NCBI GenBank assembly: GCA_945917385.1
Contig: CAMEHJ010000088.1
Span: forward strand, 1 to 5,874
Direction: 5' to 3'
Length of the DNA: 5,874 nt
Source: an uncultured bacterium
GTDB lineage: Bacteria > Bacillota_A > Clostridia > Oscillospirales > Oscillospiraceae
The notes beneath the pieces are model-generated. The model saw nothing but the letters and a program-made list of their open reading frames with translations. It was not told the origin of the DNA and ran no database searches. The translations under genes were made by a program, and so were the position numbers. Shown here piece by piece: positions 1 through 5,497 of this stretch (the stretch's first letter is position 1; each line of letters opens with the position of its first letter).

Positions 1-503
1 TTGGGGTTATAGCGCTTGATCTTCTCCTCCACGTCCTCTGTGACCATGCCGTCGCCGTCCATAGCGCAGGGGATGAGATTGGCCTGGAACATCTTGAAGA
101 TCATGCTCGTGTGCACAAACGACGGCGTTTCCACAAGAATATTGTCGCCGGGATTCAAAAACAGCTCCGCCACAAACTTCATCGGCTGGATGCCGCCCGC
201 CGTTATCATGATGTTGTTCACATCGGCCTCAAGCCCGCGCGGCGCAAGGAGCTTGTCCCTTACCTGCCGGCGAAGCTCGTCGTTGCCGAGCGTGGAGCCG
301 TACTTCACCGCGCCGATTCCGAGCGGGGAGAGGGTGAAAACATCCTGCGAAATTTCACGCAGCTTATCAAACGGATATGCCTCAATCGCCGGAGCGCCGC
401 CGGCGAAGGACACGATATCCGCGTTTACAAGCGAATCCGTGAGCACCTTGAGCTTCACGACTTCGCCGTCCATGGCTTCTATTCTGTCTGCAAATTTTAC
501 CAT
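1..503 (-). CDS. PLP-dependent aminotransferase, class I/II (N-terminal 167 residues, cut by window edge)
   Basis: The start ATG at 503-501 is preceded by GGAGGT at good distance, and the frame stays open to the window edge, so the C-terminal half is missing. The visible part matches the N-terminal half of fold-type I aminotransferases of the 2-aminoadipate (LysN)/MocR-like class: ISFAGG-type motif as VSFAGGAPAIEAYPFDKL (residues 31-48), the substrate-loop region KYGSTLGNDELRRQV (67-81), the PLP-phosphate region ITAGGIQPM (100-108), and PGDNILVETPSFVHT (118-132), then MDGDGM (148-153). The catalytic lysine lies beyond the edge and cannot be checked. It would transfer an amino group between an amino acid and a 2-oxo acid in the cytoplasm; the substrate cannot be told. 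No DNA-binding domain precedes the catalytic domain, so it is not a MocR regulator. It has its own promoter (536-564), so it is probably transcribed separately from the redox genes upstream. Family assignment is firm, specificity is not. Confidence 0.9.
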   Translation of the reverse strand, partial: MVKFADRIEAMDGEVVKLKVLTDSLVNADIVSFAGGAPAIEAYPFDKLREISQDVFTLSPLGIGAVKYGSTLGNDELRRQVRDKLLAPRGLEADVNNIMITAGGIQPMKFVAELFLNPGDNILVETPSFVHTSMIFKMFQANLIPCAMDGDGMVTEDVEEKIKRYNP

Positions 504-535
504 TGCAGAATACCTCCGATAAAAAATTTTTGTTT

Positions 536-564
536 ATTATACTTCTCCCGTCTGTATATGTCAA
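536..564 (-). promoter_or_regulatory. Consensus sigma-A promoter of the aminotransferase gene
   Basis: On the minus strand a perfect -35 TTGACA (564-559) is followed after exactly 17 bases by a perfect -10 TATAAT (541-536). Transcription should begin near 529, giving a leader of roughly 26 bases before the ATG at 503, with the GGAGGT ribosome binding site in it. Both hexamers and the spacer equal the housekeeping sigma consensus, so this should be a strong promoter unless repressed. Direct reading of sequence; activity is inferred. Confidence 0.9.
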
Positions 565-597
565 CTTTGATGGGTTAATTCATGCTTTTTCAGCTCT

Positions 598-622
598 GTA
601 CAATATTTAAAAAATATTGTAC
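598..622. repeat. Perfect AT-rich palindrome (11-bp arms, 3-base centre)
   Basis: GTACAATATTT (598-608) and AAATATTGTAC (612-622) are exact reverse complements around AAA. The palindrome lies 34 bp upstream of the -35 box of the aminotransferase promoter and shares its GTACAA arm with the terminator hairpin at 617-651. It has no U-tract of its own on the minus strand. It may be an operator for a dimeric regulator acting on the aminotransferase promoter, or an RNA hairpin that competes with the terminator. The symmetry is certain, the role is not. Confidence 0.6.
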
Positions 623-651
623 TCCATCTTTTTAAAAAAGACAGAGTACAA
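602..651 (-). terminator. Rho-independent terminator of the redox cassette
   Basis: Starting 8 bases after the stop codon of the 4Fe-4S gene, the minus strand carries TTGTACTCTGTCTTTTT (651-635) and the complementary AAAAAGATGGAGTACAA (633-617). These form a 17-bp stem in which the only two non-Watson-Crick positions are G-U wobbles; the innermost A-U pairs probably open into a loop. It is followed by UAUUUUUU (616-609). The T-tract is on the minus-strand side only, so the terminator faces left. The G-U substitutions preserve pairing in RNA rather than DNA symmetry, which favours an RNA hairpin over a protein operator. Confidence 0.8.
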
Positions 652-659
652 CAGAGATA

Positions 660-1487
660 TCACTTTTTTGTCTTGAAGCCGCAGCTTATCGCGCCGGTGG
701 GGCAGACTCTCACGCAGTCGCCGCAGCGGATGCACTCGGCGGAATTGGGGTCGGTTTTCGGGTCTGCGCACATACGGCAAACGGCGGAGCATTTGCCGCA
801 GGAGATGCATTTGTCCGCGTCCGTCTCCATCCGGTACAGCGCAAAGCGGTTAAAAAAGCCGTAAATCGCGCCCAAAGGACACAAATATTTGCAAAAAGGC
901 CGCCAGATTATGAGCATTGATATGACAATTACAATCAATATTGCGACTTTCCATGCAAACATCCCGCCGAGCATGGGGCGGATGAGCTTATCGCCGAGCG
1001 CGAGCAGAACTCCCGCAATCGTCCCCGACGGACAGAGGTACTTGCAGAAGAAGGGTATCCTTGCAAACAGCAGCGGCAGGATAAGCGTCAGCGCAAGGAT
1101 AAGGTACTTGAGCTTACGAAGCGGCTTGTCGGCGCGAAAGCGGTTGGTCTTTACGGGGAACGGGATTTTATGTACAAGCTCCTGAATAAACCCGAACGGA
1201 CACAGAAAGCCGCACACGGCGCGGCCGAGTACCGCCCCGAAGAAAATCAGCAGACCGACCACATAGTACGGCAGGCGCACGGGACGCGAAGCCAGAAAGC
1301 TTTGCAGCGAGCCGACAGGGCATGCACCGACCGCGCCGGGGCAGGAATAGCAGTTAAGCCCCGGAACACAGACCTGCTTCGCCGCGCCCTGATAAATCTT
1401 CCCCGTGAAGAAGCCGCGCAGATTCGCGTTCTGCACGAGCGTCGCCGCCGCCTGAATCGAAAAGCGTTTTTTATCCAATTCCGACAC
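660..1487 (-). CDS. Membrane polyferredoxin, NapH/RdxA-like 4Fe-4S protein
   Basis: This 275-residue protein combines membrane spans with iron-sulfur motifs. A Cys-rich stretch at residues 40-56 (C40, C46, C49, C56) is followed by three repeats of the CxxxCP type, each next to a hydrophobic segment: C92/C96 (CGFLCPFG), C148/C152 (CKYLCPSG) and C199/C203 (CKYLCPLG). The C-terminus has two ferredoxin motifs, C227-C230-C233-C237 and C252-C255-C258-C262, predicted to hold two 4Fe-4S clusters in the cytoplasm. Hydrophobic segments are near 73-91, 127-147, 155-165 and 178-196. NapH, RdxA/CcoG and related proteins share this plan and pass electrons at the membrane. The gene is the last of a cassette with a TlpA-like lipoprotein and a CXXC miniprotein, so it probably supplies electrons to them. 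The GTG start at 1487 has GGAG only one base away. An in-frame TTG at 1478-1476 lies 10 bases after the GGAG and gives a start MDKKRF; it may be the true start. The gene overlaps the miniprotein gene by 17 bases (8 if TTG), suggesting translational coupling. Confidence 0.85.
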   Translation of the reverse strand: MSELDKKRFSIQAAATLVQNANLRGFFTGKIYQGAAKQVCVPGLNCYSCPGAVGACPVGSLQSFLASRPVRLPYYVVGLLIFFGAVLGRAVCGFLCPFGFIQELVHKIPFPVKTNRFRADKPLRKLKYLILALTLILPLLFARIPFFCKYLCPSGTIAGVLLALGDKLIRPMLGGMFAWKVAILIVIVISMLIIWRPFCKYLCPLGAIYGFFNRFALYRMETDADKCISCGKCSAVCRMCADPKTDPNSAECIRCGDCVRVCPTGAISCGFKTKK

Positions 1488-1605
1488 ACTCCAGACACAC
1501 TCTGACGGCCTTCGCCATTACCGCCGCCGGCTGTGACGCGGCAATGCCCGCCGCAATCAGCACAGCCGAAGCTATCAGCGACAGGAGCACAGATTTATTT
1601 TTCAT
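1471..1605 (-). CDS. 44-residue single-span protein with C-terminal CXXC motif (CD1871A-like)
   Basis: The ATG at 1605-1603 is preceded by GAGG with a 6-base spacer, and the TAA is at 1473-1471. The product begins MKNKS, has one hydrophobic span (about residues 6-24), a short amphipathic stretch, and ends in VRVCLECVGIG with C37-x-x-C40. The size, single span and CLEC(V/I)GIG-like tail agree with my memory of the small CD1871A family of CXXC proteins found in Clostridia; no search could be run. The positively charged N-terminus predicts N-in topology, placing the CXXC outside the cell near the membrane surface. It begins within the last 11 bases of the TlpA-like gene and ends inside the 4Fe-4S gene, so the three are expected to be made together. 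A dithiol relay between the iron-sulfur protein and the lipoprotein thioredoxin is a reasonable inference. A longer in-frame ORF from 1710 exists but overlaps the upstream gene and lacks a better ribosome binding site. Confidence 0.8.
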   Translation of the reverse strand: MKNKSVLLSLIASAVLIAAGIAASQPAAVMAKAVRVCLECVGIG

Positions 1606-2161
1606 AAAGCGCCTCAAGCTGTTCACTCCAATACTCATAGTCTCCGCCGCCGACAAACGGCCCCGCGAGATATCTGCCCTCGCCGTCAAAGAAGAAGGTG
1701 GTGGGTACATAGCCGGTCTGGAAGATCGCCATGTCGTCGGTATATTTTATGATGGGGTATGTGACTCCCTTTTCGCGGATGATGTCCGCGGCGCCGTCCT
1801 CCGTTGAGTAGACGCCGACGAGCAGAAAGCCCTTATCTTTGTAATTCTCACTGAGCTGCTGGAGGGCTGGAAGCTCGGCAACGCAGGGTCCACACCACGG
1901 CTCCCAGAAGTTGAGCATGACGATCTCGTGGCCGGCAAAAATGCTCTCGTCCACCTCGCCGCCGTCCATATACTCGGTTTTGAATTTGGCGAATATATCC
2001 TCCGGCTGTACCTCGGAGGGCGTCTCGGCAGGTGCTTCGGACACCGGAGCTTCGGTCTGGGGCGCTTCGGATGCAGGGGGCGCGCCGTTCACGGTTGTAC
2101 TGCCGCAGGCTGTGAGCATCAGGGCAAATGCAAGAATCGCGGCGATTGTGATTTTCTTCAT
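1595..2161 (-). CDS. TlpA-like thioredoxin-fold lipoprotein (extracytoplasmic thiol-disulfide oxidoreductase)
   Basis: The 188-residue product begins with a lipoprotein signal peptide, MKKITIAAIL and then LMLTAC with the lipidated cysteine at C19, followed by an Ala/Pro/Glu linker (residues 27-53). The thioredoxin domain (about 54-188) shows FWEPWCGPC with active-site C90 and C93, the preceding W89, and the cis-proline loop YVPTTFF with P153. This is the TlpA/ResA type: a membrane-anchored enzyme outside the cell that usually reduces protein or cytochrome disulfides and must itself be re-reduced. The usual electron donor, CcdA/DsbD, is not in the window. Instead the gene overlaps a CXXC miniprotein and is followed by a membrane 4Fe-4S protein. 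AAAGGA lies 6 bases before the ATG. No convincing promoter is seen in the 120 bases upstream, which hold a repeat element and the tctA terminator; expression may rely on an atypical promoter or read-through. The natural target protein is unknown. Confidence 0.93.
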   Translation of the reverse strand: MKKITIAAILAFALMLTACGSTTVNGAPPASEAPQTEAPVSEAPAETPSEVQPEDIFAKFKTEYMDGGEVDESIFAGHEIVMLNFWEPWCGPCVAELPALQQLSENYKDKGFLLVGVYSTEDGAADIIREKGVTYPIIKYTDDMAIFQTGYVPTTFFFDGEGRYLAGPFVGGGDYEYWSEQLEALYEK

Positions 2162-2177
2162 GGTTTGTTCCTTTCAA

Positions 2178-2288
2178 ATATGCTGAAAAGCCCTCTCAGT
2201 CAGCTTCGCTGACAGCTCTCCCAGAGGGAGAGCCAAGGGGGGTCCCGTCATTTTCAGGGAGAGCCAGGTTTTTTGATATGCTGAAAAG
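2178..2288. repeat. 13-bp direct repeat flanking the intergenic repeat element
   Basis: ATATGCTGAAAAG occurs exactly at 2178-2190 and at 2276-2288, on either side of an 85-bp segment. Bases outside each copy differ, so the identity is exactly 13 bp. The right copy runs into the tctA terminator stem. The arrangement resembles a target duplication left by insertion of a short non-autonomous element, or a recombination-generated duplication. Confidence 0.6.
2190..2240. repeat. Double-hairpin intergenic repeat (REP/MITE-like)
   Basis: Two adjacent hairpins are visible: GTCAGC-TTC-GCTGAC (2199-2213) and GCTCTCCC-AGA-GGGAGAGC (2215-2233). The unit from CCCTCTCAG to GCCAAGG resembles, from memory, a dispersed intergenic repeat in gut Oscillospiraceae genomes. 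A partial second copy of GGGAGAGCCA occurs at 2257-2266. It lies in the leader region of the TlpA-like gene. No open reading frame of interest is in it. Structure is certain; family identity would need a genome search. Confidence 0.6.
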
Positions 2289-2312
2289 GGTGAGCAGTGC
2301 TCACCCTTTTTT
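2284..2312 (-). terminator. Terminator after tctA (bidirectional form)
   Basis: AAAAGGGTGAGC (2284-2295) and GCTCACCCTTTT (2299-2310) form a perfect 12-bp stem with a 3-base loop, starting about 10 bases after the tctA stop codon. On the minus strand the GC-rich part of the stem is followed by TTTT; the plus strand has TTTTTT, so it could stop transcription both ways. It separates the tct operon from the redox cassette. Confidence 0.9.
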
Positions 2313-2320
2313 ATGAGTTT

Positions 2321-3844
2321 TCAGCTTTCGGACGATTCTTCGAGGTCGACGCCGGCGACCTTCTTTTCAAACTTGTTCATAAGGAACGGGGAGAAGATGC
2401 CGACGATGCTGAGGATGATGAGCACCCAGCACACGGGGGAGGCAAAAAGGCAGCTTATATCGCCCTGGCTTACGCGAAGCGCACCGCGCAGACCCTTTTC
2501 GCTGATGGGGCCGAGGATGAGTGCGAGCACGACCGCCGCGTTATTCAAATCGAACTTGCGCATGAGATAGCCGAGCGCGCCGAAGATGAGCATGACGACA
2601 ACGTCGCTCATGTTTCTGTGGATGGCGTAGGAGCCGATGAAGCACAGCACCGTGACGCAGGGGATAAGCACCGCGTCGGACAGGCGCGAAATCTGCGCAA
2701 AGCCGCGGCAGCCGAGCATACCGATACCCAGCATGAGGAACTGCACCAGCACGAAGCCCGCGAAGAAGGTATAGGTCATGGCGGCGTGCTTTGTAAACAG
2801 CTCGGGTCCCGGAGTGAGACCCTGAATGATAAGGCCGCCCATCAGAACTGCGGTAACGGACTCGCCGGGGATGCCGAGAGTCAGCATCGGGATGAGGGAG
2901 CCGCCGGTGACGGCGTTGTTCGCAGCCTCGGAGCCGCAGACGCCCTCGATGGCGCCGTGACCGAACTGCTCCTTATGCTTGGAGAACTGCTTTGCGTTAT
3001 TATAGCCCATGAAGCAGGCGATGGACGCGCCCGCGCCGGGGAGGATGCCGATGATGTTGCCGATGAGCCACGAGCGCACGACCGTGGGGGCGAGCATCTT
3101 TTTCTCGGCTCTTGTAAGGCTCATCTTATCGGAGAACTTCGCCGCTCTCGCGCGCTTCTTGATCTCCTTCTCGGCGAGGATGAACACCTGAGACATGGAG
3201 AACAGACCGATGAGCGCGCAGGTGGTATTGATGCCCTCGGCAAGGAAGGCCTGTCCGAACATGAAGCGCTTTGTACCGTCGATGGGGTCAAGGCCGATGG
3301 TGGAGATGAGCAGGCCGAGCGCACCGGACATAAGACCCTTTACAAGAGACTTGCTGGAGACGCCGGCGATTATCGTAAGGCCGAAGATACCGAGCCAGAA
3401 CTTCTCCGCCGACATGAACTTCAGCGCGAGCTGGGCAAGCAGCGGGGAGAAGAAGTACAGGGAGATACAGCTAAGAAGTCCGCCCCAGAACGAGCTCCAG
3501 CACGCGGTGGCAAGCGCCTTGCCCGCCTTGCCCTGAAGCGTGAGCTGATAGCCCTCGATGGCGGTGGCGGCGGAGGCGGGAGTGCCGGGAGTGTGGATGA
3601 GGATTGCGGAGATTGAGCCGCCGAAGATAGCGCCGCAGTAGATGGCGCCGAGGACGATAAGCCCCGTGTCGGCGGGCATGGTGAAGGTCAGCGGGAGCAT
3701 GAGCGCAACGCCCATTGCCGCCGACAGACCGGGCAGACAGCCGATGACGATACCGAGCGTGACGCCGCCCGCCATGGCAAGGAGGTTAGCAAAGGTGAGC
3801 GCCTTTACAAAGCCCTGACCCATAAGAGCCAATGTTTCAAGCAT
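2321..3844 (-). CDS. tctA: Tripartite tricarboxylate transporter permease, large subunit TctA
   Basis: The 507-residue product is of the usual TctA length and strongly hydrophobic, with about a dozen membrane spans. Family signatures are clear: GIVIGCLPGLSAAMG (31-45), HTPGTPASAATAIEGY (84-99), GILPGAGASIACFMGY (266-281), GSEAANNAV (304-312) and GIPGESVTAVLMGGL (324-338), followed by LTPGPELF. The two glycine/proline-rich motifs mark the repeated halves that line the substrate path. With TctB it forms the membrane part of a secondary, ion-driven importer fed by the binding protein TctC. The first characterised members carry citrate or other tricarboxylates, but the family also takes dicarboxylates, terephthalate and other anions, so the substrate here is open. 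GGAGG lies about 9 bases before the ATG at 3844, and the gene begins 14 bases after the tctB stop. The tail (residues 491-507) is charged and cytoplasmic. Last gene of its operon; a terminator follows. Confidence 0.95.
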   Translation of the reverse strand: MLETLALMGQGFVKALTFANLLAMAGGVTLGIVIGCLPGLSAAMGVALMLPLTFTMPADTGLIVLGAIYCGAIFGGSISAILIHTPGTPASAATAIEGYQLTLQGKAGKALATACWSSFWGGLLSCISLYFFSPLLAQLALKFMSAEKFWLGIFGLTIIAGVSSKSLVKGLMSGALGLLISTIGLDPIDGTKRFMFGQAFLAEGINTTCALIGLFSMSQVFILAEKEIKKRARAAKFSDKMSLTRAEKKMLAPTVVRSWLIGNIIGILPGAGASIACFMGYNNAKQFSKHKEQFGHGAIEGVCGSEAANNAVTGGSLIPMLTLGIPGESVTAVLMGGLIIQGLTPGPELFTKHAAMTYTFFAGFVLVQFLMLGIGMLGCRGFAQISRLSDAVLIPCVTVLCFIGSYAIHRNMSDVVVMLIFGALGYLMRKFDLNNAAVVLALILGPISEKGLRGALRVSQGDISCLFASPVCWVLIILSIVGIFSPFLMNKFEKKVAGVDLEESSES

Positions 3845-3858
3845 AATTCATTCCCTCC

Positions 3859-4308
3859 TCAGAATAAGATGCCCGCAGGCAGACGCACGCCGAGAAAGCG
3901 CACGAACGCAAGGTATATGAGCAGATTCATCGCGACGACGGCGATGACCGTTACAACGATGGGAACGCGCAGATACAGCAGGCACGCGAGCATGAAGATG
4001 ACGGTCGCGGTGAAGAAGCCGAGGTACTTCATCATAAAGAAGTACGCGATGACCAGCACCAGCGTCACAACGAACTGCACCGGCTTAAAGCCCGCAAAGA
4101 CGGTGTCAACACCGCTCTCAACGCCGAAGCGGCGGGCGTTCAATATCATCTGAACGAGATAGAAGGTCGTGAGGAAGAAGAGCAGGCCGATGGTAAACAT
4201 CGGGTATGTACGGCTGCCGGAGGAGAGGGACCCGCTGTACGCATAGAAGAAGGCGCAAACGGCGTACATAAAGACAACGACTCCTATATCGGTTTTCTGC
4301 ATTTTCAT
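3859..4308 (-). CDS. tctB: Tripartite tricarboxylate transporter small membrane subunit TctB
   Basis: I place the start at the ATG 4308-4306, giving 149 residues (MKMQKTDIG...). AGGAGG (4322-4317) lies 8 bases before it, whereas the longer frame from 4386 would run through the hairpin at 4352-4378 and has no supporting site. The protein has four hydrophobic segments, roughly residues 8-24, 36-58, 75-94 and 96-140 (the last region is two closely spaced spans), the normal plan for TctB, and contains the SGSRTYPMFTIGLL-type first loop seen in this family. TctB is the poorly conserved small partner of TctA and is needed for transport, though its exact task is unclear. It sits between tctC and tctA in the standard order, 93 bases after tctC and 14 before tctA. 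Confidence 0.92.
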   Translation of the reverse strand: MKMQKTDIGVVVFMYAVCAFFYAYSGSLSSGSRTYPMFTIGLLFFLTTFYLVQMILNARRFGVESGVDTVFAGFKPVQFVVTLVLVIAYFFMMKYLGFFTATVIFMLACLLYLRVPIVVTVIAVVAMNLLIYLAFVRFLGVRLPAGILF

Positions 4309-4351
4309 TTTGGAGTCCTCCTGTTGATTAGTTTCTGCCGAGGATTCTAAA

Positions 4352-4378
4352 TCAGCCCGGGGGATTTCCCCGGGCTGA
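4352..4378 (-). terminator. Strong GC-rich hairpin between tctC and tctB
   Basis: TCAGCCCGGGG (4352-4362) and CCCCGGGCTGA (4368-4378) form a perfect 11-bp stem with a 5-base loop, about 23 bases after the tctC stop. On the transcribed strand it is followed only by GATTTAGAATCC, a weak T-tract. It is therefore likely a partial terminator or an mRNA 3'-end stabiliser, letting the binding protein be made in excess over the permease, as is common in binding-protein transporter operons. Confidence 0.7.
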
Positions 4379-4401
4379 CGTGCCAAAAAGGTCTGTTTAG
4401 A

Positions 4402-5409
4402 TTATTCGTACCAGAAGCCGGTTGCGAGGCCTTCGGTGAATGCCTGCTGCTGCTCGATAAGAGCTGCGGTAGTCGCGGCATCCTTATAGTCGGTTGCGAA
4501 GGATGCTGCCGCCTCAAGATATGCGGGATCTTCCATGGTGGCCTTGAATGCCGCCTCGTAGAATGCGACTACCTCATCGGAGACGCCTGCGGGAGCGACA
4601 ACGCAGCGGGAAGAGCCGAGCCACTGGTCATAGTAGCCCTTCTCACCGAGAGTGGGAACATCGGGGAACTCGGGAACGCGCTCAAGGGAGAATGCCGCAA
4701 GGGGCTTAACGTCGGTACGGCCGGCAATGTCGGCGACCTTTGCAACGCACCAGTCGGCCTCGCCGCCCAGAAGGCTGGTCAGCTCGTCAGCGGTGTTGCC
4801 CTGGGGCAGGTCGGTGTACTTGAAGCCGGCGGAGTTTGCAAACGCCTGTGCGCCGATGTGGTTGGAAGCCTGTGCGCCGTTGGTGGAGGCGACGGTGTTG
4901 TTCTCCTTTGCGTAGGCAACGAGAGCGTCAATGTCGGCAAAACGATCGTCGTCAGCGCGGACGAGGACGAGAGAGGTCTCGGTGACGTGGTTGCAGATAG
5001 CGGCGAAGTCGGCAGTGGTGTAGGTGCCGAGGCCCTTAACGATGGAAGAGTTGAAGTTGGGCAGGTTCATGAAGCCGATGGTCATGCCGTCGGGGTCAGC
5101 AGCGGCAAGCTGGGACCAGCCGATGGAGCCGGAGCCGCCGTCAACGTTCTCGATAACGATGGTCTGGCCGACGTACTTCTCAGCGTACTGAGCAAGGATA
5201 CGGGCGGTAACGTCGGTGCCGTTGCCCGCCTTGTAGGCGACGATCATGGTGACGGGGCCGTTGGGAGCCCATGCTTCGGGCTCAGCAGGAGCTGCGGGAG
5301 CCTCGGAAGCTGCGGGGGCGGGGGTTGCAGCGGGAGCTGCGCTCTGACCGCATGCGCAAAGTGCAAATACCATGCACAGTGCAAGTACAAGTGCAAAATA
5401 CTTTTTCAT
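4402..5409 (-). CDS. tctC: Tripartite tricarboxylate transporter substrate-binding lipoprotein TctC
   Basis: The start is the ATG at 5409-5407, with AGGAGG (5421-5416) 6 bases before it, giving 335 residues; the longer frame from 5451 lacks this support and would put a basic tail before the signal peptide. MKKYFALVLALCMVFALCAC is a lipoprotein signal with lipidation expected at C20, followed by an Ala/Pro/Glu linker (21-47). The mature domain starts near GPVTMIVAYKAGNGTD (51-66), the first substrate-loop motif of the TctC/Bug family, and continues with ARILAQYAEKYVGQTIVIENVDGGSGSIG (69-97) and ADPDGMTIGF (104-113). The family usually shows AGGGTD; here the middle glycine is Asn (AGNGTD), which may bear on the ligand. 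The protein is held on the outer face of the membrane, captures the substrate and delivers it to TctAB. It is first in its operon, directly behind a strong promoter. Ligand not predictable from sequence. Confidence 0.95.
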   Translation of the reverse strand: MKKYFALVLALCMVFALCACGQSAAPAATPAPAASEAPAAPAEPEAWAPNGPVTMIVAYKAGNGTDVTARILAQYAEKYVGQTIVIENVDGGSGSIGWSQLAAADPDGMTIGFMNLPNFNSSIVKGLGTYTTADFAAICNHVTETSLVLVRADDDRFADIDALVAYAKENNTVASTNGAQASNHIGAQAFANSAGFKYTDLPQGNTADELTSLLGGEADWCVAKVADIAGRTDVKPLAAFSLERVPEFPDVPTLGEKGYYDQWLGSSRCVVAPAGVSDEVVAFYEAAFKATMEDPAYLEAAASFATDYKDAATTAALIEQQQAFTEGLATGFWYE

Positions 5410-5435
5410 TTTTTTCCTCCTGAAATTTTTTCGGG

Positions 5436-5447
5436 GGTCTTTCGACC
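5436..5447 (-). promoter_or_regulatory. Small GNRA-loop hairpin in the tctC leader
   Basis: The minus strand reads GGTC-GAAA-GACC (5447-5436) between the predicted start site and the ribosome binding site of tctC. The 4-bp stem capped by a GAAA tetraloop should fold in the mRNA leader. It may only protect the 5' end; no known riboswitch was recognised. Confidence 0.35.
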
Positions 5448-5459
5448 TCACATGGAGAT

Positions 5460-5489
5460 ATTATAGTACACTTACAAATTGCTTGTCAA
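5460..5489 (-). promoter_or_regulatory. Sigma-A promoter of the tctCBA operon
   Basis: A perfect -35 TTGACA (5489-5484) and a perfect -10 TATAAT (5465-5460) are separated by 18 bases on the minus strand. Transcription should start near 5453, leaving a leader of about 44 bases before the tctC ATG. It fits the observation that no other promoter is visible within the operon. Confidence 0.88.
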
Positions 5490-5497
5490 CAGCAATT
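5477..5497. promoter_or_regulatory. Inverted repeat over the tctC -35 box (candidate operator)
   Basis: AATTGCT (5477-5483) and AGCAATT (5491-5497) are exact 7-bp arms around a 7-base centre that contains most of the -35 box. A dimeric regulator bound here would block RNA polymerase. The sequence differs from the palindrome near the TetR-like gene, so a different regulator, or one encoded elsewhere, is likely. The symmetry is certain; the regulator is unknown. Confidence 0.5.

Noticed and set aside
16..578. Two overlapping plus-strand open frames of 155-168 codons at the left end
   Set aside because: They are antisense to the aminotransferase, whose motifs are unmistakable.
1471..1710. 79-codon version of the CXXC miniprotein starting at 1710
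   Set aside because: The extra N-terminal part is read out of frame from the TlpA-like gene; the ATG at 1605 has a proper ribosome binding site and gives a normal membrane-anchor start.
2297..3616. 439-codon open frame on the plus strand opposite tctA
   Set aside because: It lies wholly antisense to a clear TctA gene; its product is a low-complexity mix of Ala, Glu, Asp, Gly and His typical of a shadow frame, and no ribosome binding site precedes it.
4858..5466. 202-codon plus-strand frame opposite tctC
   Set aside because: Antisense shadow of the TctC lipoprotein; the Gly/Val/Asp-rich product is an artefact of codon bias.
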